From Mycoplasmopsis edwardii (GTDB lineage Bacteria > Bacillota_I > Bacilli_A > Mycoplasmatales > Metamycoplasmataceae), in contig NZ_LS991951.1 in the NCBI RefSeq assembly GCF_900476105.1, positions 558,001 through 622,000 of the forward strand: a stretch of 64,000 nt of DNA, written 5' to 3'. A program made the translations under genes and the position numbers. The number at the start of each line of letters is the position of its first letter. Position 1 is the first letter of the stretch. A model generated the notes under the pieces. It was not told the DNA's origin and made no database searches. It saw only the letters and a program-made list of their open reading frames with translations. Positions 41,331 through 52,491 of the stretch are shown here, piece by piece.

Positions 41331-43761
41331 TTTGTTTTTTTACTCATTTATCAAATTGTGCTTTTGTTCCATAGATAAAATGATTGTTTTCTTCTGAAAC
41401 TGCTTGAGTAAATGGAATGTTTGGATAATTTTGTTCTTGCATGTAAGCTAATTCAAATTTAACATCTTTGAATTTCTCATTTGCATTAGAAATTTTAGGA
41501 ATAGCTTTGAATAAGTTAATTGTATATGGATGTAATGGGTTTTTGTAAATTTGAGTTGTATCACCAGATTCAACAATTTTACCAAGGTGCATAATTTGCA
41601 CTCTATCAGCAATATATTCAATCATTGAAAGGTCATGAGCAATAAACACCATACCAATATTTTTTTGTAAACATAAGTCTTTAAGCAAGTTAACAACTTG
41701 AGCTTGGATTGAAATATCAAGTGATGCAATTGGTTCATCGGCTACAATAACTTTAGGTTGTGTAATTAAAGCTCTAGCAATAACAATTCTTTGACGTTGC
41801 CCACCTGAGAATTCATGTGGATAACGGTAGGCAAATTGTTTTAATAAACCAACATCTTCAAGACTCTTGTAAATTGTTGTTTTAATAAATAAGTTTTTAA
41901 GTCTTCATAACTTAATTGGTTTGTATGCGAACTCTAAAATAGTTTTTAGGTATTTATTTTGCTTTCTTGCTCATAAATCAAATTTAGATGTACCTAATAA
42001 AATATATGTGTTGTTTAAGTCTTTATTTAAGTATTTAAGTTCAATATCAAATGATGCAATACCTGTTAATTTATCATTAATATTTGTGTTGTAAACTTTT
42101 AAATCAACTTTTGCTTGTTTAAGCTCTTGTTGAAGTTTTGCAACTTGAGCAGCATTTTCATTTTTAGATTTAAGTTCTTTAATTTTCTTTTCTAAAACAT
42201 TAAGATATGTTGTTTTGTAGTATTCATTGAATTTTTTATTTGTAATACTAAATAATTCATTGTTTGACTTTGAAAGTGTTCTAAGTTTTTTTCAATTTTC
42301 TATTTCTTTTTCAATTTCTTTATTTAATAACTTAATTCTTTCAGTGTATGAAGCAACATATTTAGCAATTTCTTGATCATTAACTTCTTTAGTTTTAAGA
42401 AGTTTTTCTTTCGCAATAGCCAATTCAGCTTTATTATCAATTGGTTTTTGGAAAAATTCTTTAACTTCTTGTTTGAAAGTGGTAAATAAGTTTTTAAAGT
42501 TATTAAATGCAAGTGTTTTAAAGTTTGTTTCTTTTTGATCTGAAATTTGTTCATATGAACTAAAATCAAATTGGTATTTTTCGTCTACAATTTTACTTAA
42601 GGCTTTTTTGTAAGTTCCTAAACTTGGAAACTCATTTACATCAACACTTAAATCGTTTTCAAAAATCGGAATTGATAAAATTTCTAATTCTTTAATTAAA
42701 GATTGTAATTCTTCAAATGAAAGATAGTTAATTTTTCTTTTATTTGATTTAAAGATTTTTTCAACTTTCTTGTTTAATAAATACAGTTTTAGCTTAAAAC
42801 AATATACATCAATGTCATAGCTATTGAATGCTTCGTTTCTGTTTAATTTAGATTCATTTTTAAGTTCAATAATTAAGTTTTTAATTGAGTTTCTTGAAAT
42901 CATATATTCTTCAAATCAATCCATTAAACTGTGTTTTAAGTTTCTAAATGCTTCTTTTCTTTGTGTTTTTAACTCATAGTATTTAGCAGTTTTCTTACTT
43001 AACCTTTTTTGTTTTAAGTATTCTGCTTTTGCGTTATCATAGTCAATCTCATCAAAATCAATATCACCTTTTTCAAGTCTTAATTTATGATCTTCATATA
43101 GGTTAATTAATTTATCTGTATTTGAATATAAGTCATTAATAATTGTTGAATTGTTTTTATTTTTTTCTTCTAAAAATGAGAAATATGAATTGAACTTATC
43201 ATCATATGATGTTTCTTCATCTTCAAATGAAATATTTGAAAGAATGTTTCTTCATTTATCGCTAAAAGGTTTTGATAAAGAATTAGCTATTTTTAAGTTT
43301 TGCAATTTAAATTTTAAAACTGTTTCTAAGAATGTGTAGTGGAAGTGATCTTGCACTGATTCTCAGTTTTTATTAATTTCTTTAACTTTATTTTTAATAA
43401 TTTTATTAACAATAAGTGGTTCTTTTAAGATTGAGAAAATTGTGTTTTGACCATTTAAAGCAGCCATTGGATCTTGGAAAATCATCTGAATATTTTTTCT
43501 CATGAATTTTCTTGTTTTTCTTGATATTTTTTTACCAGAGATTAATTTTCCATCCAATCTAACAAACCCATTAAAGTCATCATATAACCTTAAAAGAGAA
43601 CGCCCAATTGTTGTTTTACCTGAACCTGATTCTCCAATTAAACCTACAATTTCACCTTCTTTAACATCAAATGTAACATCATCTACAGCTTTATTAACAT
43701 GTCCTTTGTTAACAAAGAACTTTTTTAAGTTAGTAATTTCTAAAATTGTTTTTTTACTCAT
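41323..43761 (-). CDS. oppF: Oligopeptide ABC transporter ATP-binding protein OppF with a giant insertion
   Basis: 812 residues against about 310-330 in most bacteria. Walker A GLIGESGSGKTT (about residue 40) and the Q-loop QMIFQDPMAALN (about 97) are followed by about 490 residues of Lys/Glu/Asn-rich, coiled-coil-like sequence. Signature HEFSGGQRQRIVIARAL (about 650), Walker B VIVADEPIASLD and the switch His (FIAHDLSM) then resume, and the typical Opp C terminus HPYTINLFKAIP follows. All fragments are in one frame when TGA is Trp, so this is one protein. It energises peptide import with OppD. Confidence 0.93.
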
Positions 43762-44815
43762 TGTCTTTAAAAACCTTTCTGAAGCTTTCTAATCTTGCTT
43801 CTAATTCTAGAGATAATGTTGCTTTTGGTGAATCTGGGTGTAATAATCATGATGCAGCTGCATGTGTTTTAGACACTTCAAATAATGGGGCTTCTTTTAC
43901 AAAGTCAATTTCAAGTGCATAATCATTTCTCGGAGCAAAAGCATCACCTAATGGTAAGTTATTCATATCTGGTGGAGTACCTTTAATTGAATATAATCTA
44001 TCTTCTTTATTTTCAGGAATAGCTGAAATTAAAGCCCATGTATAAGGGTGTTTTGGTTCTGTAAAAATGTCTTTTTTTGTTCCTCTTTCAACTATTTTAC
44101 CTGCATACATTACGTAAATGTAATCACAGAACTTAGCAACAACTGAAATGTTGTGGCTGATTAAGATAATTGAAATATTCATTGTTTCTCTAATTTCGTC
44201 AAATAAAGCTAAAACTGATGCTTGAACTGTTGGGTCAAGTGCTGTTGTTGGTTCATCAGCAATAATTAAGCTTGGTTTTAAAGCTACAACCATTGTAATA
44301 ACTACACGTTGTTTCATACCACCACTTAATGTGTGCGGGTACATATCAAATACTGCTTCTGAATTTCTGATTCCAAATTTGTCTAATAAACCTACTAAGT
44401 ATTTTCTTTTTTCTGAGTATGGTTTTTTCTTTCAATCTTCGTTTTTGTTTAATGCATCTAAAAGTTGTTTTCCAATTTTTCTTGTTGGGTTTAATGATGT
44501 AAGTGGATCTTGAGGAATGTATCCAATTTTGTGTCCACGTACTTTTTGTCAAAATGATTCTTTTTTAGATTTTAATAAATCAATGTCTTCAATTTGCATT
44601 CTATCAGCTGTGATTAAAGAGTTTTCATTAATGTTTAAAAATGATTTCGAGGTAACTGATTTTCCTGAACCAGATTCACCTACGATACCTACAATTTGAC
44701 CTTTACCAATTTTTAAGTCTACACCTCTAACAATATTTATGTACTTATTTCTTTTGATTTTAAAGCTTACTTTAAGATTTTTGACATCTAGTAATAGATC
44801 TTGGTTTTTTTCCAT
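43754..44815 (-). CDS. oppD: Oligopeptide ABC transporter ATP-binding protein OppD
   Basis: 353 residues, normal length. Walker A GIVGESGSGKS, signature HTLSGGMKQRVVITMVV, Walker B LIIADEPTTALD, switch LISHNISVV, then the peptide-transporter tail HPYTWALISAIPENKEDRLYSIKG with PLGDAFAPR (the usual Fe-S Cys residues of some OppD are absent). Two TGA(Trp). The stop overlaps the oppF start. Confidence 0.95.
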
Positions 44816-44824
44816 AAATATCTC

Positions 44825-46132
44825 CTATCTTGTTTTAATAACTTTTGGATCAAGTGCATCATGCACACCTAATGCAATAAAGTGAAGTGAAACTGAAATT
44901 GAAAGTAAAATTAATGATGGTAATAATAAGATTCAAACATTAGATATTGCTTCAGCAGGAGCTGAAGAAATAATTTTTCCTAAGTTCGCATTGTCTGATT
45001 TGAAGAAACCTAAGAAGGCAAGTGATGAAACTGAAAGAATGATTGATGGGATTGAAGCAACATAACTTGTTGCGATTTTTCCAATAATTGATGGTAAAGC
45101 ATGTTTGTAAATTAACCTTGCTTTTGAAGCACCAATTGATTGTGATGCTGTGATGAATTCTGAGTCTTTAACTGTAATGATAAATAATCTTGTTCTACCT
45201 ACTGAACCAACTCAACCAACAAAGATTAAAGCAAATCCTAAAGTTAAGTCTGTTGTTCCGAATAATGTAGCAAATAATAATAATCAAATTAATGTTGGTG
45301 GAGCTGAGAAAATATCAATTAAACGCATGATAACAGTATCAATTGTTGTACCGACATGGAAACCTAAATATGATCCAATTGCAACACCTATAATTGTTTG
45401 AATTGTGGCAACGATTAATGCTAATCTAATAGCTCTTCATGTTCCAATTCAACTTTGTGTTCAAACATCAATTCCTGTTTGTGTTGTACCTAAGAATGTT
45501 CTTAAATTAATTTGTGGGTTAGCTTTGATAGCTTCAGCATAGTATTTAGATGCTTCTGAAGCTGATATTGTTTCAGGAATTCCTGAGCTTCTTAAAATAA
45601 TATTAACACTGTCTACTTCATGTCATTTATAAAAATCAATATATCTTTCACCATCAACAAATTCAATATATTCTGGTTTATTGAATTCGACTCATAAATA
45701 TCCGCCATAGTAATTTCTATCACTTCATTTTGTGGCGTTACTTACAAAGTCATTATCATTTAAAACTAATTTTAAGTTAATTTTACCAGCTCATTTAGTT
45801 GGTAAAGACTTGACAAATGATGAACCTGATTCAGTTGTGTGACCTGCTTTATCACCAATTAAATTAAATTGGATTGTTTGGTCAACTCCTTTATCAGCAC
45901 TATATGGTGAGTATGTTGTAACAACAATTGATGTTATGAAAACAATTAAGAATACAATTAAGAATAAAACTGATGGTCAACTCATAAAGAATCTTTTAAA
46001 GATTTCGATTACAAGTTTTTTTGGTTTACCAGCAACGTTAGCAAAGTTGTTTGTTTTAGGAGCAAAATTAAATGGATTTTCGATACTATCAATATTGATT
46101 TTGTATTTTTTGTTAAATTCCTTTGATGTCAT
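44825..46132 (-). CDS. oppC: Oligopeptide ABC transporter permease OppC
   Basis: 435 residues, longer than the usual 300 because of an extracytoplasmic segment between the first and second helices (about residues 85-220, rich in Trp and Tyr). The permease EAA loop is SQSIGASKARLIYKHALPSIIGKI. The N-terminal 50 residues are cytoplasmic. Many TGA(Trp) codons. It overlaps oppB by 20 nt. Confidence 0.93.
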
Positions 46133-47294
46133 TTTGTCCTCCTTTTGCTTTTCTTAATTTAAATTCTTGATTTCTTTTATATGATCTAACGAACATATTG
46201 AAGTAACTAAATCCTGATTTAGATGAATATTTAATTCTAGGATCTAAGATCGTATATGATACGTCAACTACAATTGTAGTCATGATTCCTAAGAATGTGA
46301 AGAACACAGTATTGAACATAATAATGTTAATTTCACCTTTAGGGAATGATTGCGCAATAATTTGTGAAGTACCTGGGATTGATCAATATGTTTCAATAAC
46401 AATTCCCCCTGTTAATAATCCAATGTATGAAGGGATCAATAAAGCAGCTAATGGAATTGAAATATTTCTTAAAACATATTTGAAGAAAATTTCTGATGTA
46501 CTTAATCCTTTTGATTTAGCAATAAGTACATAATTTGATGTAAGAACTGTAATAACTTGGTTACGTGTATATGTGATGTATGAAGATAATGATCCTAATA
46601 CAACGATTAAAATTGGTGGTAATCAAGATAGTACAATTTGCCCTGTTGAATAAACTTGTGAACTTTGTGAACTAAATGGGTTAATAAAACTTGGAATTAC
46701 ATTTAGTTTAAGTAAGATTGAGATTAAAATAGGTGCAATAATGAATGATGGAAGTGCAATAAAGATAAGTGAGAACATATTGATACCTGCATCAAATAAT
46801 GTTCCTCTTTTGTATCCTGCAATAATTCCTAATGTAATTCCTAGTGCCGCACTGATAAAGAAGGCAGGCACTGTGATGATAACTGAGAATTTAAGATATT
46901 TGAAGAATAATTCTGAAATTGATTTAGTTTGTGTTATTGTGAAGATATTTGAGTCATAAGGAATACCAAATGGGTTTTCTTTATTTGTGAATATATCAGA
47001 TAATCAATATCAAAATCTAACAAATGGACTTATTTTGTATGTTGTTCATACATCTTTGTATTGATCATATTTACCTTCTCAATTTGATGGTAAAAAGTGA
47101 TACTTAACAGAGTCATCAAAAAGTTTTCTTAATAATTCTTTTGTAGATTGTGAATTACCTTCTTGTGCAGCACCATGCGCTTTTTCAACGAATGGATTAA
47201 TTGAAAATTGTGCTGTTAAAACATAAACAACAAAAATAATAATTAATAGCGTTAAAATAGCAAAACCGATACGCTGTAGAATATATTTAAGCAT
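46113..47294 (-). CDS. oppB: Oligopeptide ABC transporter permease OppB
   Basis: 393 residues from ATG 47294 (MLKYILQRIGFAILTLLIII), which has an AAGGAAAA Shine-Dalgarno; upstream in-frame codons lack one. Family blocks: FFISAALGITLGIIAGYKRGTLFD, the EAA-like segment IAKSKGLSTSEIFFKYVLRN, and ETYWSIPGTSQI. An extracytoplasmic insert lies at about 40-130. It pairs with OppC to form the channel. Confidence 0.94.
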
Positions 47295-47323
47295 CTTTTT
47301 CCTTTCCTTTATTAAAACAAGAA

Positions 47324-47347
47324 ACAATTAACCCTAAAGTTAATTGT
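47324..47347 (-). terminator. Intercistronic stem-loop between oppA and oppB
   Basis: Stem ACAATTAAC / GTTAATTGT around TTTAGG, 11 nt after the oppA stop, followed by TTCTTGTTTT rather than a pure T run. It probably acts as a partial terminator or a 3'-end stabiliser that gives more oppA than oppBCDF mRNA. Confidence 0.6.
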
Positions 47348-47357
47348 ATTTGTTATA

Positions 47358-50132
47358 TTATTTTTTCACTAAGAATGATGAGTAATCATCAAATGGTAAA
47401 TCTGTTTCTGGAACGATGTAGTTAGGGTTAACTAATCTGTTTGAAATAGCTTCTTGTAATACACCTAAGTGTGGGTTCACAAGTAATCCAACTAAGTTTG
47501 TTGCTTCTGAAGTTAATTTGATTAAATCTTCTTTTGAAAGCGCATTTTGTGCGTTTGTGTTTAATCATAATAAGAATTGTGAAGATAAATCACCTGCTGA
47601 TATGTAGTTTGTTGAATCTGAATTTGAATCAATTTCTACTAATTCAATTTGTCCATTTTCTGTACCTTCTTTAACTTTATAATTACCTAAGTAATCTGAA
47701 AAGTCATATAAGTATTTATTAGCTAATTTTCCTCATACATCAAGTGGGATAGATAATTTTAAGTTGTTTTCTGTGATGTATTGTTGTAATTTTTCAGCAG
47801 CTTTAACCAATGTAGGGTAAGCTAAAGCTAATTTTGCTTTGTAAGCTTCATCTGTTGCAATTGTAGCTAAAACTGGAAGTAATTGGAAGTTTCATGATTT
47901 CCCATCTAATGAAGCGTTAATTAATTCATAGTCGGCTGATCATCCAACAATTTTTGTTGGAGCTGGGTTATTAATGTAGTAACTTAATAATTGTTCTCTA
48001 TCTTTAATAATTGAATATTTTACTTCAAATTTTTCTGGGTAAAGTGAGTTTAATACTGCTACTTGTTGTTCGGCTGCTAAAGCAACTTTTGCATTTAAGT
48101 TAATGAATCTTGATAAAACTGTGATAACAATTTTTGAGTTTTTTGGATCACTTGCTAAATCTGAGTTATTTTCATAGAATTCATCAACAAGTTTTTTGAA
48201 ACGAGCTTTTAAGACATCGTAAGCTGCAGATTTATATTTATCTTTAGCTTGTTTTCCAACTGTATCATTTTCACTTTGTCATAATTCTGATCCTAAGTTT
48301 CCACCTAAGTCAAGTCTTTGATTTGTTTCTTTAGCAACGACGAATAATTCATTCATTGCATCAACATTTTGTCTTGGTGTGTTTCCTTGGATTGTTGGAG
48401 AGTTTTCGATTTTAAGATCTGGAGCAGCACCTGATAATCATGCATAAACTTGTTCTGGTGAAGAAGCTTCTTTAGCTGAATGATCTCAGTTAATAACTGC
48501 TGTTAAAATGTTTCTAAATTCAGCAGCTGCACCTGTTGTTGCATGTTTTAATGTGTTTTGAGCTCTACCTGCTTTAACATCAGCTAATGAGGCACCTCAA
48601 ACTAATCTTGTATATGCATCATTTACGTATTCTGCTGTATCTTTTGGATTATGTGCACTATTTGGAACTAATGAACCAAAGAAGTATCCTACTGTATTTT
48701 TTGTTTGTCTTGATTGGGTTTTAGTTAAACCAAAAACATCTTTTTTACTTTTAATTAATGATTGTGTTTTTGGATCAAGTTGAGAGAATGAAATTGCTGC
48801 TGTTGTTCCGGCTTTGAATGAGTTAAAGTCTTCAACTTTAAATGCACCTGCTTCAACTGTTTGAGTTTTGTAAACTGATTCAATAACTTTAATTCTTGCT
48901 GGATTATTAGCATATTCCTGATCAATGTAATTTTCATTTAATAATCATTTTTCTGATAATTCATTAGCATTATATCCTTTGTAGTAGTATCTACCAGCAT
49001 ATAATGTAGCATTGTTTGTTAATCCATATCAGTAAATTCCTGTTTGTTTTGTTAAACCATTTGCAGCACTAATTTTTTCTTTAACACTTGCTTCTTCAGA
49101 TTCGTTTGCTAAAGCAAATCCCTTTAATGAAGCAAGGTCATTATTTTTCTCGTCAATGTATTGACTTGGTGCAGGAACAAATTCATAGTTTCCGTATAAA
49201 ATTCCTTTAAAGAATTCTGAGAATGAGACGTCTTTCGAAGCATCTTTTTTGTTAAATACTAAGTAGTTTTTACCATCTTCATTTTTAATAAATTCATCTT
49301 CTTTAATTAATTTATCAAAATCAATGTTGTAAAGGTTGTATAAGTATTTATTTGTATATGTTGCTTCTTTTTTATACATTGATTCACTATTAGGAATAAT
49401 TGATTTTGCAGCTGTATCAAGTTCAGCATTTCCTCCATTATTTCAACGGTAAGCTGTGTCATTTGATAAGTATGTTCTTAAAATTCCATAGTAGAAGTCT
49501 CTAGCGACAACATTGTATTTTGTTTTTTTTCCGTTAGCATCAATTCAGTGTGAAGATTCATCAACTTCAATTTTGACTGATGAAGCTTTATCTAAGTTTT
49601 TAAAGAATTCTGGGTGGTTGATTGATTTTACATCACTACTTGTTAACGGAACAACTGATGATGGATAGTATTTTCCATCGATTGTTGGACCACCTAATGG
49701 ATCAACTTTATCATTGTCATAAACAATTTCTTGTCCATTTACTACTATTTTAATAGCTTTTGCATATTCTAATTTTCATTTACTTGTTGATGGTTTTGTT
49801 ACATATGTTTTTGTAACTTGATCAATTTTATTTTCAGCAAGTTCCACTTGTTCATGGAATTCTGCTTTTCCTTCTGGTTCATATCTGAATAATAATCCTA
49901 ATGTTGTGATTTCTGGTCCAGCAGTTCATGAACCTGATGAGAATGATGTGTCTGTTTGTCCTCTTCTTAATTGGAAGATTGAGTTATATCTAATTGGGTA
50001 GATACCTTCTTTAGCATAGCTTCCAAATGTACTTGTTACTTCGCTTTGTTGACTTGGTGAACAAGATAAAACTGCTAAAGGTAATGCAGCAGAAGCTAAA
50101 AAGCTTCCTAATAATAAAAATTTTCTTTTCAT
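47358..50132 (-). CDS. oppA: Oligopeptide-binding lipoprotein OppA
   Basis: 924 residues, with a lipoprotein signal MKRKFLLLGSFLASAALPLAVLSC (Cys 24). It is the large mycoplasma type of OppA, surface-anchored, that captures peptides for OppBCDF. Family-like stretches: ITTLGLLFRYEPEGKAEFHEQ, ARDFYYGILRTYL, TGIYWYGLTNNATLYAGRYYYKGY and KIVGWSADY. About fifteen TGA(Trp) codons fragment it. It lies 14 nt after pepF. The call rests on position and domain layout more than on sharp motifs. Confidence 0.88.
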
Positions 50133-50146
50133 GTTTTGTCCTTTAT

Positions 50147-51988
50147 TTATTTTTGTTTTTTGTCTTTAAATATTTGTTTTCCTAATTTAATTCATTCTTT
50201 AATTAAATCATCAAGGTATTTGAAACCTTCATCATAAAAGTTATCGTTTTCTAAATCAACTCCAACTTTTTTAAGTATTTCAATTGGGTAATCATTACCA
50301 CCGGCACTCAAGAAGTTTTTGATGTAATTATCTAATGCTTCTTTTCCATATTTTTTATATTGCTTAAAGAAGTAGATGGCAACTAATTGACCTATTGCAT
50401 ATTTATATACATAAAATCCATAGTAATAATGTGGTACATAAATTGCTTGGATTGTATCTTTTACTGAGTATTTAATATTATTTTTTAAAGTATATTTTTT
50501 AGCATTTTCAAAGTATAACTTACTAATTGAGTCATAACTTGAATTTGCACTTCCATCTTGGATTGCTTTATATAAATCATATTCATAATTTGATCACATA
50601 ACTTGTTTTAAAACAGTTCCGTTAAATCCACTTATGATACTATCTAAGATGTTAAATTTAAGTTTGTTATTATTTGAGTTTTTAAGTAGGTAGTCAAATA
50701 ACATTAATTCATTGAAGATTGAAGCAATTTCAGCTAAGAAAATTGGGTAACTTGCATTATTGATATCATTATGTTTATCTGAATAATACGAGTGCATTGA
50801 GTGACCTAATTCATGTGCTAATGTTTCTACACTTCTTAAACTTCCGTCAAAATTCATCAAGATGTACTTTTTATCAATTCCGTAAGTTCCACCGATACTA
50901 TAAGCACCTCCACGCTTAGTTTTAGTACTCATATAATCGACTCAATTTTCTGTTAATGCTTTGTTAATTTGGTTTGAGTATTCTTCTCCAAATGGTTTTA
51001 AAGCTTCTCGTACTAAGTCATTCATTTCTTCAACACTGTAAGTACTTTTAACTTTAACAAGTTCTCTAGATGAATCTCATTCTTGCATTTTGCTTCCAAA
51101 ACGCATATTGTAAAACTTCTTGTAAGTATCAACATATTTCTTAACAATTGATTTTGAACTCGCCACTTTATTAAATAACTTTTGTAAGATTTCATCAGTT
51201 ACTTTATCATCAAATGTTAACATATGAACAGCTGAATCATATTTTCTGACTTTAGCAGTTGTTACAATTTGATTAAAATGTTGATATAGTAATTCAGCAA
51301 ATGAATCTTTATGTTTAATATATCCATCTCAGAAATTCTTATAAGCTTGCTTTCTGACACTTTCGTCTTCTGATTTTAATAACTTAGTTCTATTTACTTT
51401 ATTTAGTTTAATTTTTTTACCATTTTTAAGCGTTACATAACCAAAATCTAGTTCGCTATTACTTAAAATACTAAAAATTGTATGTGGATCTGGGTTACCA
51501 ATAGAAGTTTCTAATAAATAGTTTTCAACTTTATCATCAAGCTTATGTTCTCAACTAGCAATTAAGTCTTCAATATCTCTTTTATATAACTTAAGTCTTG
51601 GATCTTCTTTTCAAAGTTTCATTTTTTCAATATTTGCAAAGAATCTATTTGTTTCTGAACCAAATTCTGTGCTTAAGTTATGAGCAATTAATTCAAAATC
51701 CTTATTTAGTTTAATGAATTCAGCATTAACTAAATCTGTATTTTGGTTATTAGAAATATAATTATCAATTTTATTACCAATTAATTCTTGTTCTTCAGAT
51801 AATTTAATATCAACTAAATATTCTTCAATTGAATTGAACTTAGAATCTTTGATTTGAATTCTTTGTTTCATAACATTTTGATAGTCATTAATTCAATCTT
51901 GGATGCTCTTTCCTTTTAATATGTCATTAAGATCTCATTTATATTGAGATGGTACATCTTTATGATTTTTATATTGTTTAATATCCAT
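50147..51988 (-). CDS. pepF: Oligoendopeptidase F (M3 family)
   Basis: 613 residues, family length. Zinc-binding HELGH in [17 protein letters not shown] (about residue 390), preceded by the substrate block [22 protein letters not shown] second ligand Glu is in [13 protein letters not shown]. It cleaves imported oligopeptides in the cytoplasm. First gene of pepF-oppABCDF, with Shine-Dalgarno TAGGAGGA and ATG at 51988. A riboswitch-like leader of about 400 nt precedes it. Many TGA(Trp) codons. Confidence 0.96.
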
Positions 51989-51997
51989 ATTCCTCCT

Positions 51998-52040
51998 AAA
52001 AAATAAAAAAGTTCTGTAGACTACAAATCTACAAAACTTT
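51998..52040 (-). terminator. Riboswitch expression platform: intrinsic terminator before pepF
   Basis: Stem AAAGTTTTGTAGA (52028-52040) pairs with TCTACAGAACTTT (52008-52020), 13 bp with one G-U and a 7-nt loop. T-rich sequence follows, directly before the pepF Shine-Dalgarno. Nucleotides 52021-52032 (loop plus top of the 5' arm) can instead pair over 12 bp with 52095-52106, the P1 3' arm of the aptamer and 5 nt beyond, so terminator and antiterminator exclude each other. Confidence 0.85.
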
Positions 52041-52099
52041 TATAACTATATTTATAATAATTTATAATAATAAATATTTAATTATTAAAGAGATGTAAA

Positions 52100-52257
52100 T
52101 CTATAGCACCAATGGTTTTAACCAAAGAGTAGAAATCTTTTATGTTTTTCTACCAATACTTAAAATCGCCATTTTAAGTATTTCGGCTCTTATGCCCTTT
52201 CAATATTCTACGCATGCCTGCTAAAATATTTACTATTGCTAAAAGCTCCTCTATAGA
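52100..52257 (-). promoter_or_regulatory. Lysine riboswitch (L box) aptamer controlling pepF-opp
   Basis: The minus-strand RNA reads like the Bacillus lysC L box: P1 TCTATAG / CTATAGA, then AGAGGAGC, an AGTA motif opening P2, GAAAGGG...GCCGAA, a perfect 11-bp P3 hairpin followed directly by TGG, a P4 hairpin (GTAGAAA / TTTCTAC), a short P5 (TGGTT / AACCA) and GGTGCTATAG closing P1. Five helices leave one junction as in the family. P2 is shorter than in Bacillus, and the P2-P3 loop contact is not obvious by eye. The antiterminator logic with the downstream terminator predicts that lysine turns the operon off. Confidence 0.85.
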
Positions 52258-52260
52258 ACT

Positions 52261-52295
52261 ATTCATAACAGATTTCTAATTAATCTGTTATGAAT
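52261..52295 (-). other. Hairpin with alternative pairing upstream of the riboswitch
   Basis: ATTCATAACAGATT pairs perfectly with AATCTGTTATGAAT (14 bp, 7-nt loop), ending 3 nt before aptamer P1. The 5' arm can instead pair over 11 bp with ATTAATCTGTT at 52304-52314, just after the leader ORF stop. It has no T run, so it is not a terminator. Confidence 0.7.
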
Positions 52296-52315
52296 AACTT
52301 TAGAACAGATTAATA

Positions 52316-52390
52316 TTAAAAGAAACGAATGTTGGTAATAAACATCGCACGAATAATATTAATAAAAATCATGTTCTTTCTGTTTTTCAT
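52316..52390 (-). CDS. Putative leaderless leader peptide, 24 residues
   Basis: ATG at 52390 lies 6 nt after a TATAAT, the same spacing as the leaderless genes elsewhere in the window. It encodes MKNRKNMIF, INIIRAMFI, TNIRFF and then TAA. The peptide is rich in Ile, Asn, Arg and Phe, with two Lys near the start. It ends 2 nt before an RNA segment that can pair with the hairpin next to the riboswitch. Whether it is translated is unknown. Confidence 0.4.
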   Translation of the reverse strand: MKNRKNMIFINIIRAMFITNIRFF

Positions 52391-52396
52391 GGACAA

Positions 52397-52402
52397 ATTA
52401 TA
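52397..52402 (-). promoter_or_regulatory. -10 box of the pepF-opp operon
   Basis: Minus-strand TATAAT within TTATGTTATAATTTG. It is the only good -10 between the hsdS debris terminator and pepF, which gives a leader of about 400 nt. Confidence 0.65.
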
Positions 52403-52450
52403 ACATAAACATTAGATGTAAAAAATATTTTTTATTTTAATCAAGTCGAT

Positions 52451-52491
52451 AATTCAAAAACCATGCAACTAATTTGCATGGTTTTTGAATT
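52451..52491 (-). terminator. Long hairpin at the end of the hsdS fragment
   Basis: AATTCAAAAACCATGCAA pairs perfectly with its complement TTGCATGGTTTTTGAATT (18 bp), overlapping the hsdS stop. It is flanked by A/T-rich sequence and can terminate in either direction. Confidence 0.75.

Noticed and set aside
52100..52257. T-box leader or another amino-acid element instead of an L box
   Set aside because: No T-box sequence (AGGGUGGNACCGCG-like) is present, whereas several L-box blocks occur in order with matching helices.
52261..52295. The 14-bp hairpin as a terminator
   Set aside because: No T run follows it on the minus strand; the sequence runs directly into aptamer P1.
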